Shown here in pieces: positions 17,508-25,684 of a stretch of 52,822 nt of DNA. The notes beneath the pieces are model-generated. The model made no database searches, was not told the DNA's origin, and was given only the letters and a program-made list of their open reading frames with translations. Origin of the DNA: an uncultured Bacteroides sp. (GTDB lineage: Bacteria; Bacteroidota; Bacteroidia; Bacteroidales; Bacteroidaceae); contig CAUEFX010000024.1 of NCBI GenBank assembly GCA_958477465.1, positions 1-52,822 on the forward strand, in the 5' to 3' direction. Made by a program: the position numbers and the translations under genes. Positions within the stretch are counted from its first letter, which is position 1, and each line of letters begins with the position of its first letter.

Positions 17508-17539
17508 CAAATATACGTCTATTTTTAACGTTTAGGCAA
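17508..17539 (-). promoter_or_regulatory. Promoter of the copy 1 histidine kinase operon
   Basis: On the minus strand, TTG (17537-17539), a 21-base spacer and TATATTTG (17508-17515) give a good Bacteroides promoter. The core ACGTATATTTGCAA is identical to that upstream of the second kinase. Confidence 0.7.
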
Positions 17540-17728
17540 TAATTTGATTAAATTGTTCTCCTTATTGTGCATTTTACTCACGTTATTAAGAAAAGAGCAA
17601 ACAAAAAAATTCCAATCGCACATAAAGGGATGTCCACCCGATTTGCCCGGAACGCCGTATTACCGAAAATAAACCAAACAGTCGCTTACTTTTTCATCTC
17701 CCGATGCCGTTTTTCTGAAATTATCGTG

Positions 17729-17736
17729 TACATTTG
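17729..17736 (+). promoter_or_regulatory. -7 box for the DUF2007 gene
   Basis: TACATTTG lies 32 bp before the ATG at 17769. No clear -33 TTG was found. Confidence 0.5.
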
Positions 17737-17768
17737 TAGAAGTATAAACCCTTAATACCCCAAAGATC

Positions 17769-18002
17769 ATGAAAGAAGAAGATAACAGCCGTTTAGTTGA
17801 AGTATTTTCCGGTTCAAGATGGGAAGCAGAGCTCATCAAAGGTCTGCTTGAGAGTAATGACATAGCAGCCGCCCTTAAAGACGGCCTCATCACAACAATA
17901 GCCCCTTATATCAGCCCTACCGTATCCGTAATGGTGAGAGAGGACAGTTATGAACCGGCAATGGAGATTATAAGAAACCGCGAGAAAGCAGAAAACGATT
18001 AA
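17769..18002 (+). CDS. DUF2007 family small protein
   Basis: This is a 77-residue cytoplasmic protein matching the DUF2007 pattern: VEVFSGSRWEAELIKGLLESNDIAAALKD, then VSVMVREDSYEPAMEII. Family members resemble the small ferredoxin-like domains annotated as putative signal-transducing proteins, and the function is not established. Its 3' end overlaps the convergent aminotransferase gene by 35 bp. Confidence 0.82.
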   Translation: MKEEDNSRLVEVFSGSRWEAELIKGLLESNDIAAALKDGLITTIAPYISPTVSVMVREDSYEPAMEIIRNREKAEND

Positions 18003-19122
18003 GCCGGTCGAGCGCCTCGCGGATATTCTCCAATGAGTTGGCATACGAAAAGCGAACGTATCCCTCTCCCCCCGTACCGAAGTCGACTCCCGGTGTGATA
18101 CCGACATGTGCCTGCTCCAACACCTCGAAAGCAAACTTATAAGAGTCTTTTGTGAACCTGCGGGCATCGGCAAAAATATAAAACGCCCCTTTCGGCTCGA
18201 CTTGGATACCGAATCCCATTTCGCGAAGGCGCCCGATCATGTATCGCCGGCGCTCATCGTAGGTAGCACGCATTCTTTCCACATCAGGGGCTGCATGCCG
18301 AAGCGCAGCAATACCGGCTTGCTGGGCTATGCTGGGAGCACAGATAAACAGATTCTGCTGCAATTTCTGCAACGCCCGCATGCAAGATTTGGGTGCGATC
18401 ACATACCCCAGCCGCAATCCGGTCATGGCAAAACGTTTTGAAAAACCATTCAGTACAAAAGCCTGGTCCGTGAACTCCAAAATACTGCGCGCACGCCCTT
18501 CATAAACCAATCCATGATAGATCTCATCCGAAATCACAGGTACCCCAAGCCCTGCAATCTCTTTCAAAAAATGATCTTCCAGTAACAGTCCGGTAGGATT
18601 CATCGGAGAATTGATGAACACAGCAGCCGTACGGGTCGTGATAAACTTTTTAATATCCTCGATGTTGTATTGCAACCCGTTTTCCGGACGCAACGGCACC
18701 AAAACAGGCTTTGCCTGGGCAGCCAGCACAAAGTTGCGATAGCAGGCATAACCGGGGTTGGAAAGAATGACCTCGCTGTCCGGACCGCAAAGCAGCAACA
18801 AGACCAACAGGATAGCCGGTGAAGAACCGGAAGTCACCACGATGCAATCGGGATCTACTGTCACCCCGTATTCCCGCTGATGAAAAGCTGCAATTTCTCT
18901 TCTCAATTCAGGATCTCCGAGAGAGTGGGTGTAATGGGTCAGGTGAGAATCATACGCCTGCCTGGCAGCCTCCACGACACAGTCAGGAACGTCAAAATCG
19001 GGTTCGCCTACTTCCAAATGAATAATATCGATGCCTTGCTTCTGCAATTCATTGGCACGCTCCAACACGTCCATAACGATGAACGAGGTCATTTGTTCCA
19101 CCTGAGGGTTAGTCTGTTTCAT
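17968..19122 (-). CDS. Pyridoxal-phosphate aminotransferase, class I/II
   Basis: This is a 384-residue fold-type I aminotransferase, close to aspartate/aromatic aminotransferases. It has the PLP lysine in FSKRFAMTGLRLGY (Lys about 229, Arg about 237), NSPMNPTG (Asn about 175) and SDEIYHGL (Asp about 199). The exact substrate cannot be read from sequence. I start at MKQTNPQ (19122): the ATG at 19149 lies inside the TATCTTTG -7 box (19147-19154). The 3' end overlaps the DUF2007 gene. Confidence 0.92.
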   Translation of the reverse strand: MKQTNPQVEQMTSFIVMDVLERANELQKQGIDIIHLEVGEPDFDVPDCVVEAARQAYDSHLTHYTHSLGDPELRREIAAFHQREYGVTVDPDCIVVTSGSSPAILLVLLLLCGPDSEVILSNPGYACYRNFVLAAQAKPVLVPLRPENGLQYNIEDIKKFITTRTAAVFINSPMNPTGLLLEDHFLKEIAGLGVPVISDEIYHGLVYEGRARSILEFTDQAFVLNGFSKRFAMTGLRLGYVIAPKSCMRALQKLQQNLFICAPSIAQQAGIAALRHAAPDVERMRATYDERRRYMIGRLREMGFGIQVEPKGAFYIFADARRFTKDSYKFAFEVLEQAHVGITPGVDFGTGGEGYVRFSYANSLENIREALDRLNRFLLSRGFL

Positions 19123-19146
19123 GGGTCTATTTACTTTTTCGGGGTG

Positions 19147-19154
19147 CAAAGATA
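19147..19154 (-). promoter_or_regulatory. -7 box for the aminotransferase gene
   Basis: TATCTTTG on the minus strand fits TAnnTTTG, 24 bp before the chosen start. It decides against the upstream ATG at 19149. Confidence 0.55.
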
Positions 19155-19251
19155 GATATTTTCCAACTTAAATAATGCCGGGACAGCTCTTTTCGTTCAT
19201 GAGATTAAGTTGATTTCACACCCGTCCAACTTTCATTACGATAAAAATCCC

Positions 19252-19259
19252 TATATTTG
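19252..19259 (+). promoter_or_regulatory. -7 box for the proB-proA-argF' genes
   Basis: TATATTTG lies 21 bp before the proB ATG at 19281 and rules out the frame extension beginning at 19257. Confidence 0.6.
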
Positions 19260-19280
19260 TGCTTTCAAATCGTTAGTAAA

Positions 19281-20363
19281 ATGAAACAAGAGTTTACAAG
19301 AATTGCCGTTAAGGTAGGAAGTAATGTACTGACACGCCGGGACGGCACATTGGATGTGACCCGCATGTCAGCCCTTGTCGACCAGATAGCCGAACTACAT
19401 AAGGCGGGCGTAGAAATAATCCTGATCTCTTCGGGTGCCGTAGCATCCGGCCGTAGTGAAATACGGACTCTAAAAAAGTTGGACAGCGTAGATCAGCGCC
19501 AGCTCTTCTCTGCCGTAGGCCAGGCGAAATTAATCAACCGGTATTATGAATTATTCCGCGATCATGGCATCCCGGTAGGGCAAGTGCTGACCACCAAAGA
19601 GAGTTTCGCCACACGACGCCATTACCTGAACCAGAAAAACTGCATGACGGTCATGCTGGAAAACGGAGTAATCCCCATCGTAAACGAGAACGATACCATC
19701 TCGGTCACCGAACTGATGTTCACCGATAACGACGAACTGTCCGGGCTCATCGCTTCGATGATGGACACACAGGCGCTCATCATTTTAAGCAACATAGACG
19801 GCATTTACAATGGCGCTCCCAACGACCCGTCTTCTTCCGTCATCCGGGAAATCGGTCATGGCAAAGACCTGTCGAGCTACATACAAACCAGCAAGTCGAG
19901 TTTTGGTAGAGGCGGCATGCTGACAAAAACCAACATCGCCCGCAAAGTAGCAGACGAAGGCATCACCGTCATCATCGCCAATGGGAAACGGGATAATATC
20001 CTGACCGATATCCTGCAAAATCCGGAAGAGACGCTTTGTACCCGCTTTACCCCATCGCAGGAACCGGTGTCCAGCATAAAAAAATGGATTGCACACAGTG
20101 AAGGCTTCGCCAAAGGTGAGATACACATAAACGAATGTGCCACAGAAGTTTTGAATTCGGACAAGGCCGTCAGCATATTACCGGTGGGCATCACCCGCAT
20201 TGAAGGTGAATTCGAGAAAGACGACATTGTACGCATCATCGACTTCCGCGGAAATACCGTAGGAGTAGGCAAGGCAAACTGTGACTCCGCACAGGCACGC
20301 GAAGCAATGGGAAAGCATGGTAAAAAGCCTGTAGTGCATTATGACTATCTGTATATAGAATAA
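19281..20363 (+). CDS. proB: Glutamate 5-kinase
   Basis: This enzyme phosphorylates glutamate in the first step of proline synthesis. The 360-residue protein has the amino-acid kinase domain (VKVGSNVLTR, LISSGAVASGR, IPIVNENDTIS, SSFGRGGMLTK) and a C-terminal PUA domain (about 275-360, ending in GKKPVVHYDYLYIE). It lies 21 bp ahead of proA, the next enzyme, so the pair form an operon. Confidence 0.96.
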   Translation: MKQEFTRIAVKVGSNVLTRRDGTLDVTRMSALVDQIAELHKAGVEIILISSGAVASGRSEIRTLKKLDSVDQRQLFSAVGQAKLINRYYELFRDHGIPVGQVLTTKESFATRRHYLNQKNCMTVMLENGVIPIVNENDTISVTELMFTDNDELSGLIASMMDTQALIILSNIDGIYNGAPNDPSSSVIREIGHGKDLSSYIQTSKSSFGRGGMLTKTNIARKVADEGITVIIANGKRDNILTDILQNPEETLCTRFTPSQEPVSSIKKWIAHSEGFAKGEIHINECATEVLNSDKAVSILPVGITRIEGEFEKDDIVRIIDFRGNTVGVGKANCDSAQAREAMGKHGKKPVVHYDYLYIE

Positions 20364-20384
20364 TAGATTTTAGATCCTGAAGAT

Positions 20385-21635
20385 ATGAATCTCAAAGAAA
20401 CATTTACCGCCGTACAAGCAGCCAGCCGAAAGCTGGCACTATTGGATGACCAAACGATCAACCGGATACTGAATGCGGTAGCTGATGCCGCCATCACCGA
20501 AACTCCGTTCATCTTAAGCGAGAACGCAAAAGACCTCGCACGGATGGAACAGAGTAATCCGAAATACGACCGGCTGAAACTGACAGAAGAACGGCTGAAA
20601 GGAATTGCAGCCGATACCCGTAACGTGGCTACCCTCCCCTCACCATTGGGGCGGATACTGAAAGAGACCGTTCGCCCTAACGGAATGAAACTGACAAAGG
20701 TCTCTGTCCCGTTCGGCGTAATCGGCATCATTTACGAAGCACGGCCCAACGTCAGTTTCGATGTATTTTCACTCTGCCTCAAAAGCGGCAACGCCTGCAT
20801 CCTGAAAGGAGGAAGTGATGCCGACTGCTCCAACCGCGCCATAATCAGCGTCATACATGATGTGCTAAAACGCTTCGATGTAGATACACACATCGTAGAA
20901 CTCCTTCCTGCCGACCGGGAAGCCACTGCGGAGCTCCTTCATGCCGTAGGGTATGTAGACCTCATCATTCCGCGCGGCAGCAGTAATCTGATAAATTTCG
21001 TACGCGAAAATGCAACGATCCCTGTCATTGAAACAGGGGCGGGTATCTGCCATACCTATTTCGACGAATACGGCGATACGGCCAAAGGAGCCGCTATCAT
21101 CAACAATGCCAAGACCCGCCGCGTCAGCGTATGCAATGCACTGGATTGCGTTATCATCCATGAAAAACGGCTGAACGACCTGCCGGAGATCTGTAAAAAG
21201 CTGCAAGACAGCAATGTCGTCATCTTCGCCGATCCCCAGGCTTATCACAGTCTGGAAGGGCATTATCCGCCTGCACTCCTGAAGCCGGCTACTCCGGAAA
21301 GCTTCGGCACAGAATTTCTGGACTATAAGATGGCTATCAAAACCGTGAGCAGTTTTGAAGATGCCTTGGGGCACATTGCAACATACAGTTCCAAACACAG
21401 CGAAAGCATCATCACGGAAAACAAGGAACGTGCTGCCCTGTTCACCAAAATGGTAGATGCCGCTTGCGTATATACCAATGTATCCACGGCATTCACCGAT
21501 GGAGCGCAATTCGGACTGGGAGCCGAAATCGGTATCAGTACCCAAAAACTGCATGCCCGCGGTCCGATGGCACTCGAAGAAATCACCTCTTACAAATGGA
21601 TCATCGAAGGAGACGGACAGACGAGGGAGGGTTGA
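20385..21635 (+). CDS. proA: Gamma-glutamyl phosphate reductase
   Basis: This enzyme reduces glutamyl 5-phosphate to glutamate semialdehyde with NADPH, the second step of proline synthesis. The 416-residue aldehyde-dehydrogenase-fold protein has PFGVIGIIYEARPNVS, IPRGSSNLI, the catalytic Cys about 250 in RVSVCNALDC, and the C-terminal RGPMALEEITSYKW. It lies between proB (21 bp) and argF' (51 bp) on the same strand. Confidence 0.96.
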   Translation: MNLKETFTAVQAASRKLALLDDQTINRILNAVADAAITETPFILSENAKDLARMEQSNPKYDRLKLTEERLKGIAADTRNVATLPSPLGRILKETVRPNGMKLTKVSVPFGVIGIIYEARPNVSFDVFSLCLKSGNACILKGGSDADCSNRAIISVIHDVLKRFDVDTHIVELLPADREATAELLHAVGYVDLIIPRGSSNLINFVRENATIPVIETGAGICHTYFDEYGDTAKGAAIINNAKTRRVSVCNALDCVIIHEKRLNDLPEICKKLQDSNVVIFADPQAYHSLEGHYPPALLKPATPESFGTEFLDYKMAIKTVSSFEDALGHIATYSSKHSESIITENKERAALFTKMVDAACVYTNVSTAFTDGAQFGLGAEIGISTQKLHARGPMALEEITSYKWIIEGDGQTREG

Positions 21636-21686
21636 GAAAGATAGAAAAGATATTGAACAAGGGAAATCACAATAAAAAATAGAGAT

Positions 21687-22643
21687 ATGAAGAAATTTAC
21701 TTGCGTACAGGACATAGGCGATTTAAAATCCGCTTTGGCCGAAGCATTTGAGATTAAAAAAGACCGTTTCAAATATGTAGAGTCTGGAAGAAACAAGACA
21801 TTGATGATGATCTTCTTCAACTCAAGCCTGCGCACACGCCTAAGCACCCAAAAGGCAGCGCTCAACCTGGGGATGAATGTCATCGTTCTCGACATCAATC
21901 AGGGGGCATGGAAACTGGAGACCGAGCGGGGTGTCATTATGGATGGTGACAAACCGGAACATCTGTTGGAAGCCATTCCGGTGATGGGTTGTTATTGCGA
22001 CATCATAGGCGTGCGCTCTTTTGCACGGTTCGAGAACCGTGATTACGATTATGAAGAGGTTATCCTTAACCAGTTCATCAAATACTCCGGCCGTCCGGTG
22101 TTCTCGATGGAAGCTGCCACACGCCACCCGCTGCAAAGTTTTGCCGATCTTATCACCATTGAAGAATACAAGAAAACCGCCCGTCCGAAAGTGGTCATGA
22201 CGTGGGCACCCCACCCCCGTCCATTGCCTCAGGCCGTACCGAATTCGTTTGCCGAATGGATGAATGCCACCGATTATGATTTCGTAATCACCCACCCCGA
22301 AGGTTATGAACTCGATCCGAAGTTTGTAGGCCGTGCAAAGGTAGAATACGACCAGATGAAAGCTTTCGAAGGAGCCGACTTTATTTATGCCAAGAACTGG
22401 GCTGCCTACACAGGCGACAATTACGGACAGATCTTGAGCAAAGACCGCGAGTGGACAGTCAGCGACCACCAGATGGCCGTGACCAACAATGCCTATTTCA
22501 TGCACTGCCTGCCTGTACGCCGCAACATGATCGTTACGGACGATGTCATCGAGAGCCCGCAGTCTATCGTCATACCGGAAGCCGCCAATCGTGAAATTTC
22601 CGCCACGGTCGTATTGAAGAGACTATTGGAAGGATTGCGATAA
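21687..22643 (+). CDS. argF': N-succinylornithine carbamoyltransferase (ArgF')
   Basis: This carbamoylates N-succinyl-L-ornithine in the Bacteroides version of arginine synthesis. The 318-residue protein has the carbamoyl-phosphate site NSSLRTR at about 45-51, GAWKLE, MEAATRHPLQSFADL, and HCLPVRR at about 273. Residue 90 is proline, in GDKPEH. From the B. fragilis enzyme literature, Pro90 versus Glu sets succinyl versus acetyl preference, so the succinyl substrate is well supported. It clusters with proB-proA rather than with other arg genes. Confidence 0.95.
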   Translation: MKKFTCVQDIGDLKSALAEAFEIKKDRFKYVESGRNKTLMMIFFNSSLRTRLSTQKAALNLGMNVIVLDINQGAWKLETERGVIMDGDKPEHLLEAIPVMGCYCDIIGVRSFARFENRDYDYEEVILNQFIKYSGRPVFSMEAATRHPLQSFADLITIEEYKKTARPKVVMTWAPHPRPLPQAVPNSFAEWMNATDYDFVITHPEGYELDPKFVGRAKVEYDQMKAFEGADFIYAKNWAAYTGDNYGQILSKDREWTVSDHQMAVTNNAYFMHCLPVRRNMIVTDDVIESPQSIVIPEAANREISATVVLKRLLEGLR

Positions 22644-22716
22644 GATAGCTTGAATTTCTACAAGCCTCTTTTGTCGCTTGACTTCAGTCTATGCCTTGAA
22701 TCTCGAAAAAGCCAAC

Positions 22717-22764
22717 AAAGGCTCCGATTATCAGGTGGGAATACCACAGATAACCGGAGCCTTT
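22717..22764. terminator. Hairpin terminator between argF' and the pectate lyase gene
   Basis: A 16-bp stem with one mismatch (22717-22732 with 22749-22764) ends in TTTT on the plus strand and AAAG before it. It is placed to end argF' and the convergent pectate lyase transcripts. Confidence 0.75.
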
Positions 22765-22804
22765 TCACTAAAATCATATTCAACCTTCACAGGCTGTTCT
22801 CACA

Positions 22805-24985
22805 CTACTGGAAGAATACCTTCTTCCCGTTTCTTATATAGATGCCCCTCTGAGGGCTCTTAACCACTCTGCCGGACAAATCATAGATCACACCATCTTC
22901 ACCGGCCGCGTCATTAACCGTCTCTTCCATTCCGGTCGGACCGGAAACCGGTGTCAGGTTTATATAGAAAAGATTATAAGAACCCTTCTTTTTCAGCTCG
23001 TGCGAACCGGCAGCAAGCTCATAAGTAATGATATTACCGGAAGCAGCGGAAACCGTTGTCCCGTCTATCAGCACATTCGGAGTAGACCCTTCGGCAAACG
23101 CCAGAGTCAGCGTCATGGCTTCTTCTATGCTGAATTTCACAGAAGTAGCAGTCTCCATTTTCAGACAATAGGTATAAGTCGTACCATTTACCGTTGCCTG
23201 TCCCTTAGAATCCGAATAGCTTCCGGTTATCGAATAAAACGAATTCGACGGTTTCTTATTGGTAAAGTGGCAGGAATAATCTCCGTCAGCCGGAAGTACC
23301 GGCTTATCGTCATCCTTGCCGTCACCACCATCTTCACCCCCATCACCGCCACTATCCGAAGCAGTGCCGAAGATACCTACCAGAGCGGTTTTATAAGCCA
23401 AAATAGCTGCTTTCAACCCTGCATTAACACCGTAATCCGTATCATCCTTGCTATTGTCAAAAGCCCACTGGAAATCGCCATGCTGCATGCGTCCGGCACC
23501 CAACCGACCCTTCAAGACAGCCGGCACGTCATTGGCGGCATCCGGAGTATAGCTATACATCTTTGCTGCATCCGTATCAAAGTTATCATAAGTCGATCCT
23601 CCTTTCTTGGCAACTACCCCCGACGGAACCTGTTCGTCACGGGAAGAAGCCTCATAAGCATCAAACTCCGTATTGTTCTCCTGATAAGTTACATATTTGA
23701 AATTGGAAGATTTCTCGGCAAACACATTGCCGAAAGCCTTAATCATACCGCCGGCTTCTTTGGAGAAAGTACCCTGGCCGTTACTTATATCAGATCCCTG
23801 CAGAGATATCAGCATCGGCTTATTGGTGTTCCGGAAATAGTTGTTCTCCACAAAAATGCTGGAACTCATCGTGGCGCCTACCCCATACTTGCTACAACCG
23901 TCAAAATAATTATTGTAAACATGCGCAGAGAAAAGGCGTACCCGGGGATGACGGCTATCCGAATGATCGAACCAATTGTGGTGATAAGTCACCAGATACC
24001 CGTTCTCACCATCGTCATTACCCAGCAGGCAAGCCTTTCCACTGTCCCAAAAGTGATTGTATGAAAGAGTTACATAGTTCGATTTCTTACAGTCAAGCGC
24101 CCCGTCTCCTTTTACCTGATCGGAATCACTTCCCGGCAATCCGTAAAAGAAGTCACAATTGTGTACCCAGATATACTGGTTGTCCTGCTGTAAGCCCACA
24201 TTGTCCCTCTCCTCGCTATCGCATTTCATAAACCCGATATTACGGATTTCCACCAGGCGCCCGCCTTTGATGCGGATGCCCCAACCATCGGCCACAGCAT
24301 CGTTGCCAATTCCTTCAACCGTAATTCCCTGACAGACCTCTTTTCCTCCCATATCTACCACAATATCGCCCTTATCCGCATCGGCGGCAGTGGTCACCTG
24401 CCCGACCAGCCGAATCACCAGCGGACGTTTGTCATACCCTTTCTTAAAGCCATTCAGGATTGTCTGAAAACCGGTACAGGACGTTACCGCCCCTTTATTA
24501 CTCGTTATAACATCAAACGTTATGCTGTCCTTATTCCTATCGGTTATATACAGCACCACCGCATCGTCTTTCAATGTACCGTCGGCTTTGTATCCGCCGG
24601 GTACCTTATTATTATGAAAAGCAAATCCTGCACGGTCGTGCGCTTTCACTTCAAATACGGAGGACTCAACTGCCAGATCGGCCATCTCCGTTCCCTCTTC
24701 ATCCACCGGTACGATCTTAAACTGATAAGTTCCGGCTTTAATGCCGACCACATCCGCACGCCCGTAATCTCCGTAATCACGCACCAGCTGCGCATCCAAT
24801 CTGGAATAAGAACCGCCGCCGGCCGGCTTGCAATAAACCCGATAGGTAGAAGCCCCTTCCGTCAGATCCCAAGTGACATAGCCCGATTCGAACCAGCCTT
24901 CCACTTCCCTGACAGAAGTAGCAGCCGATGAAGCCATCGACATCAATAAGGTAAAGGTAAACAAAAGTAAAGTTTTGAATTTCAT
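22805..24985 (-). CDS. Secreted pectate lyase, polysaccharide lyase family 1
   Basis: This enzyme cleaves polygalacturonate by beta-elimination. The 726-residue protein has a signal peptide (to about SSAA), an N-terminal fibronectin III-like module (about 25-115), a PL1 right-handed beta-helix (about 150-480) with DNVGLQQDNQYIWVHNC, DQVKGDGALDCKKSNYVTLSYN and the catalytic-type arginine motif RHPRVR (about 345-350), an Asp/Gly linker (about 543-562), a beta-rich domain and a C-terminal VIYDLSGRVV...GIYIRNGKKV segment like T9SS sorting domains. I start at ATG 24985 with GGAG upstream. No SusCD genes are adjacent. Confidence 0.92.
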   Translation of the reverse strand: MKFKTLLLFTFTLLMSMASSAATSVREVEGWFESGYVTWDLTEGASTYRVYCKPAGGGSYSRLDAQLVRDYGDYGRADVVGIKAGTYQFKIVPVDEEGTEMADLAVESSVFEVKAHDRAGFAFHNNKVPGGYKADGTLKDDAVVLYITDRNKDSITFDVITSNKGAVTSCTGFQTILNGFKKGYDKRPLVIRLVGQVTTAADADKGDIVVDMGGKEVCQGITVEGIGNDAVADGWGIRIKGGRLVEIRNIGFMKCDSEERDNVGLQQDNQYIWVHNCDFFYGLPGSDSDQVKGDGALDCKKSNYVTLSYNHFWDSGKACLLGNDDGENGYLVTYHHNWFDHSDSRHPRVRLFSAHVYNNYFDGCSKYGVGATMSSSIFVENNYFRNTNKPMLISLQGSDISNGQGTFSKEAGGMIKAFGNVFAEKSSNFKYVTYQENNTEFDAYEASSRDEQVPSGVVAKKGGSTYDNFDTDAAKMYSYTPDAANDVPAVLKGRLGAGRMQHGDFQWAFDNSKDDTDYGVNAGLKAAILAYKTALVGIFGTASDSGGDGGEDGGDGKDDDKPVLPADGDYSCHFTNKKPSNSFYSITGSYSDSKGQATVNGTTYTYCLKMETATSVKFSIEEAMTLTLAFAEGSTPNVLIDGTTVSAASGNIITYELAAGSHELKKKGSYNLFYINLTPVSGPTGMEETVNDAAGEDGVIYDLSGRVVKSPQRGIYIRNGKKVFFQ

Positions 24986-25093
24986 AGTCTCCAATTTTAT
25001 TAATTATATATTCAATAAAAAATGCCGTTTTGACGACTGCAAGATTACGGAGAACTACCAAAACCCGTGTGTAATAATAAACCTTTTATGTAG

Positions 25094-25131
25094 AAAAAAC
25101 GGTTTGCCGGGCTTTATCACCCGACAAACCG
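25094..25131 (-). terminator. Rho-independent terminator of the PASTA-to-rhodanese operon
   Basis: A 12-bp stem with one wobble (25100-25111 with 25120-25131) is followed on the minus strand by a run of six T (25094-25099). It lies about 125 bp past the rhodanese stop. Confidence 0.8.
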
Positions 25132-25256
25132 ATTATAATATCGAACGCCTCCAGTCGGAGCCGAACCGCATCGGCAGCAAACCGATTATAGTCACAAGCC
25201 CCCGAATGGAGCGAAAACTCTTACTGTGAAAAGAATGGCCATTGCCGTAAAAAGAA

Positions 25257-25640
25257 TTAATGTTCAACAGCCTTTCCCGCCTGCTGCCAGGCAGTAAATC
25301 CCTTGTCCAATTCAAAAACCTGATACCCCCGTTCACTCAAAATGCCTGCCGCCTTCTTGCTTCGCTTTCCGCTACGGCAATAAACCGCTACCGGCTTGTC
25401 TTTCTGAAGAGTAGAATCGGCAATCGCAGCAAACGAATCATCAAGCACGTTGATATTGATCGAAGCAGGAATACGTTCCTCCGAATATTCGGCCAATGTA
25501 CGGACATCCAGGCGTTGCACATCGGCAGCTTCTATCAGAGACTCAAAATCATCTACCGACAGCGACTTGAACTCGCCCTTCTGCCGGCAAGAGAAAAGCA
25601 TGGAGAGAAACAGGAGAAGACCTGTAAACAGTTTATTCAT
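25257..25640 (-). CDS. Rhodanese-like domain lipoprotein
   Basis: This is a 127-residue exported lipoprotein with a signal peptide and lipobox MLFSC (Cys about 18), followed by a single rhodanese domain: LDVRTLAEYSEERIPASININV, then the active-site loop VYCRSGKRSKKAA with the catalytic cysteine. Periplasmic or membrane-bound sulfur transfer or persulfide handling is likely, but the substrate is unknown. I start at MNKLFTG (25640). It is the last gene of the operon, 44 bp after the acyltransferase stop. Confidence 0.87.
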   Translation of the reverse strand: MNKLFTGLLLFLSMLFSCRQKGEFKSLSVDDFESLIEAADVQRLDVRTLAEYSEERIPASININVLDDSFAAIADSTLQKDKPVAVYCRSGKRSKKAAGILSERGYQVFELDKGFTAWQQAGKAVEH

Positions 25641-25684
25641 ATTTGATATTTTTATCGGGTCAGTACAAAATCCATCCGGGCCTA

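Noticed and set aside
17567..17755. 62-residue plus-strand frame between the kinase and DUF2007 genes
   Set aside because: Ends through the DUF2007 promoter box and lacks a ribosome-binding site or family features.
23000..24064. 354-residue plus-strand frame opposite the pectate lyase gene
   Set aside because: Antisense shadow of a well-supported lyase gene, with Ser/Ile/Arg-rich nonsense composition.
25125..25190. 13-bp direct repeat CAAACCGATTATA (25125-25137 and 25178-25190)
   Set aside because: The first copy is part of the terminator stem; two short copies give no clear structure or function.
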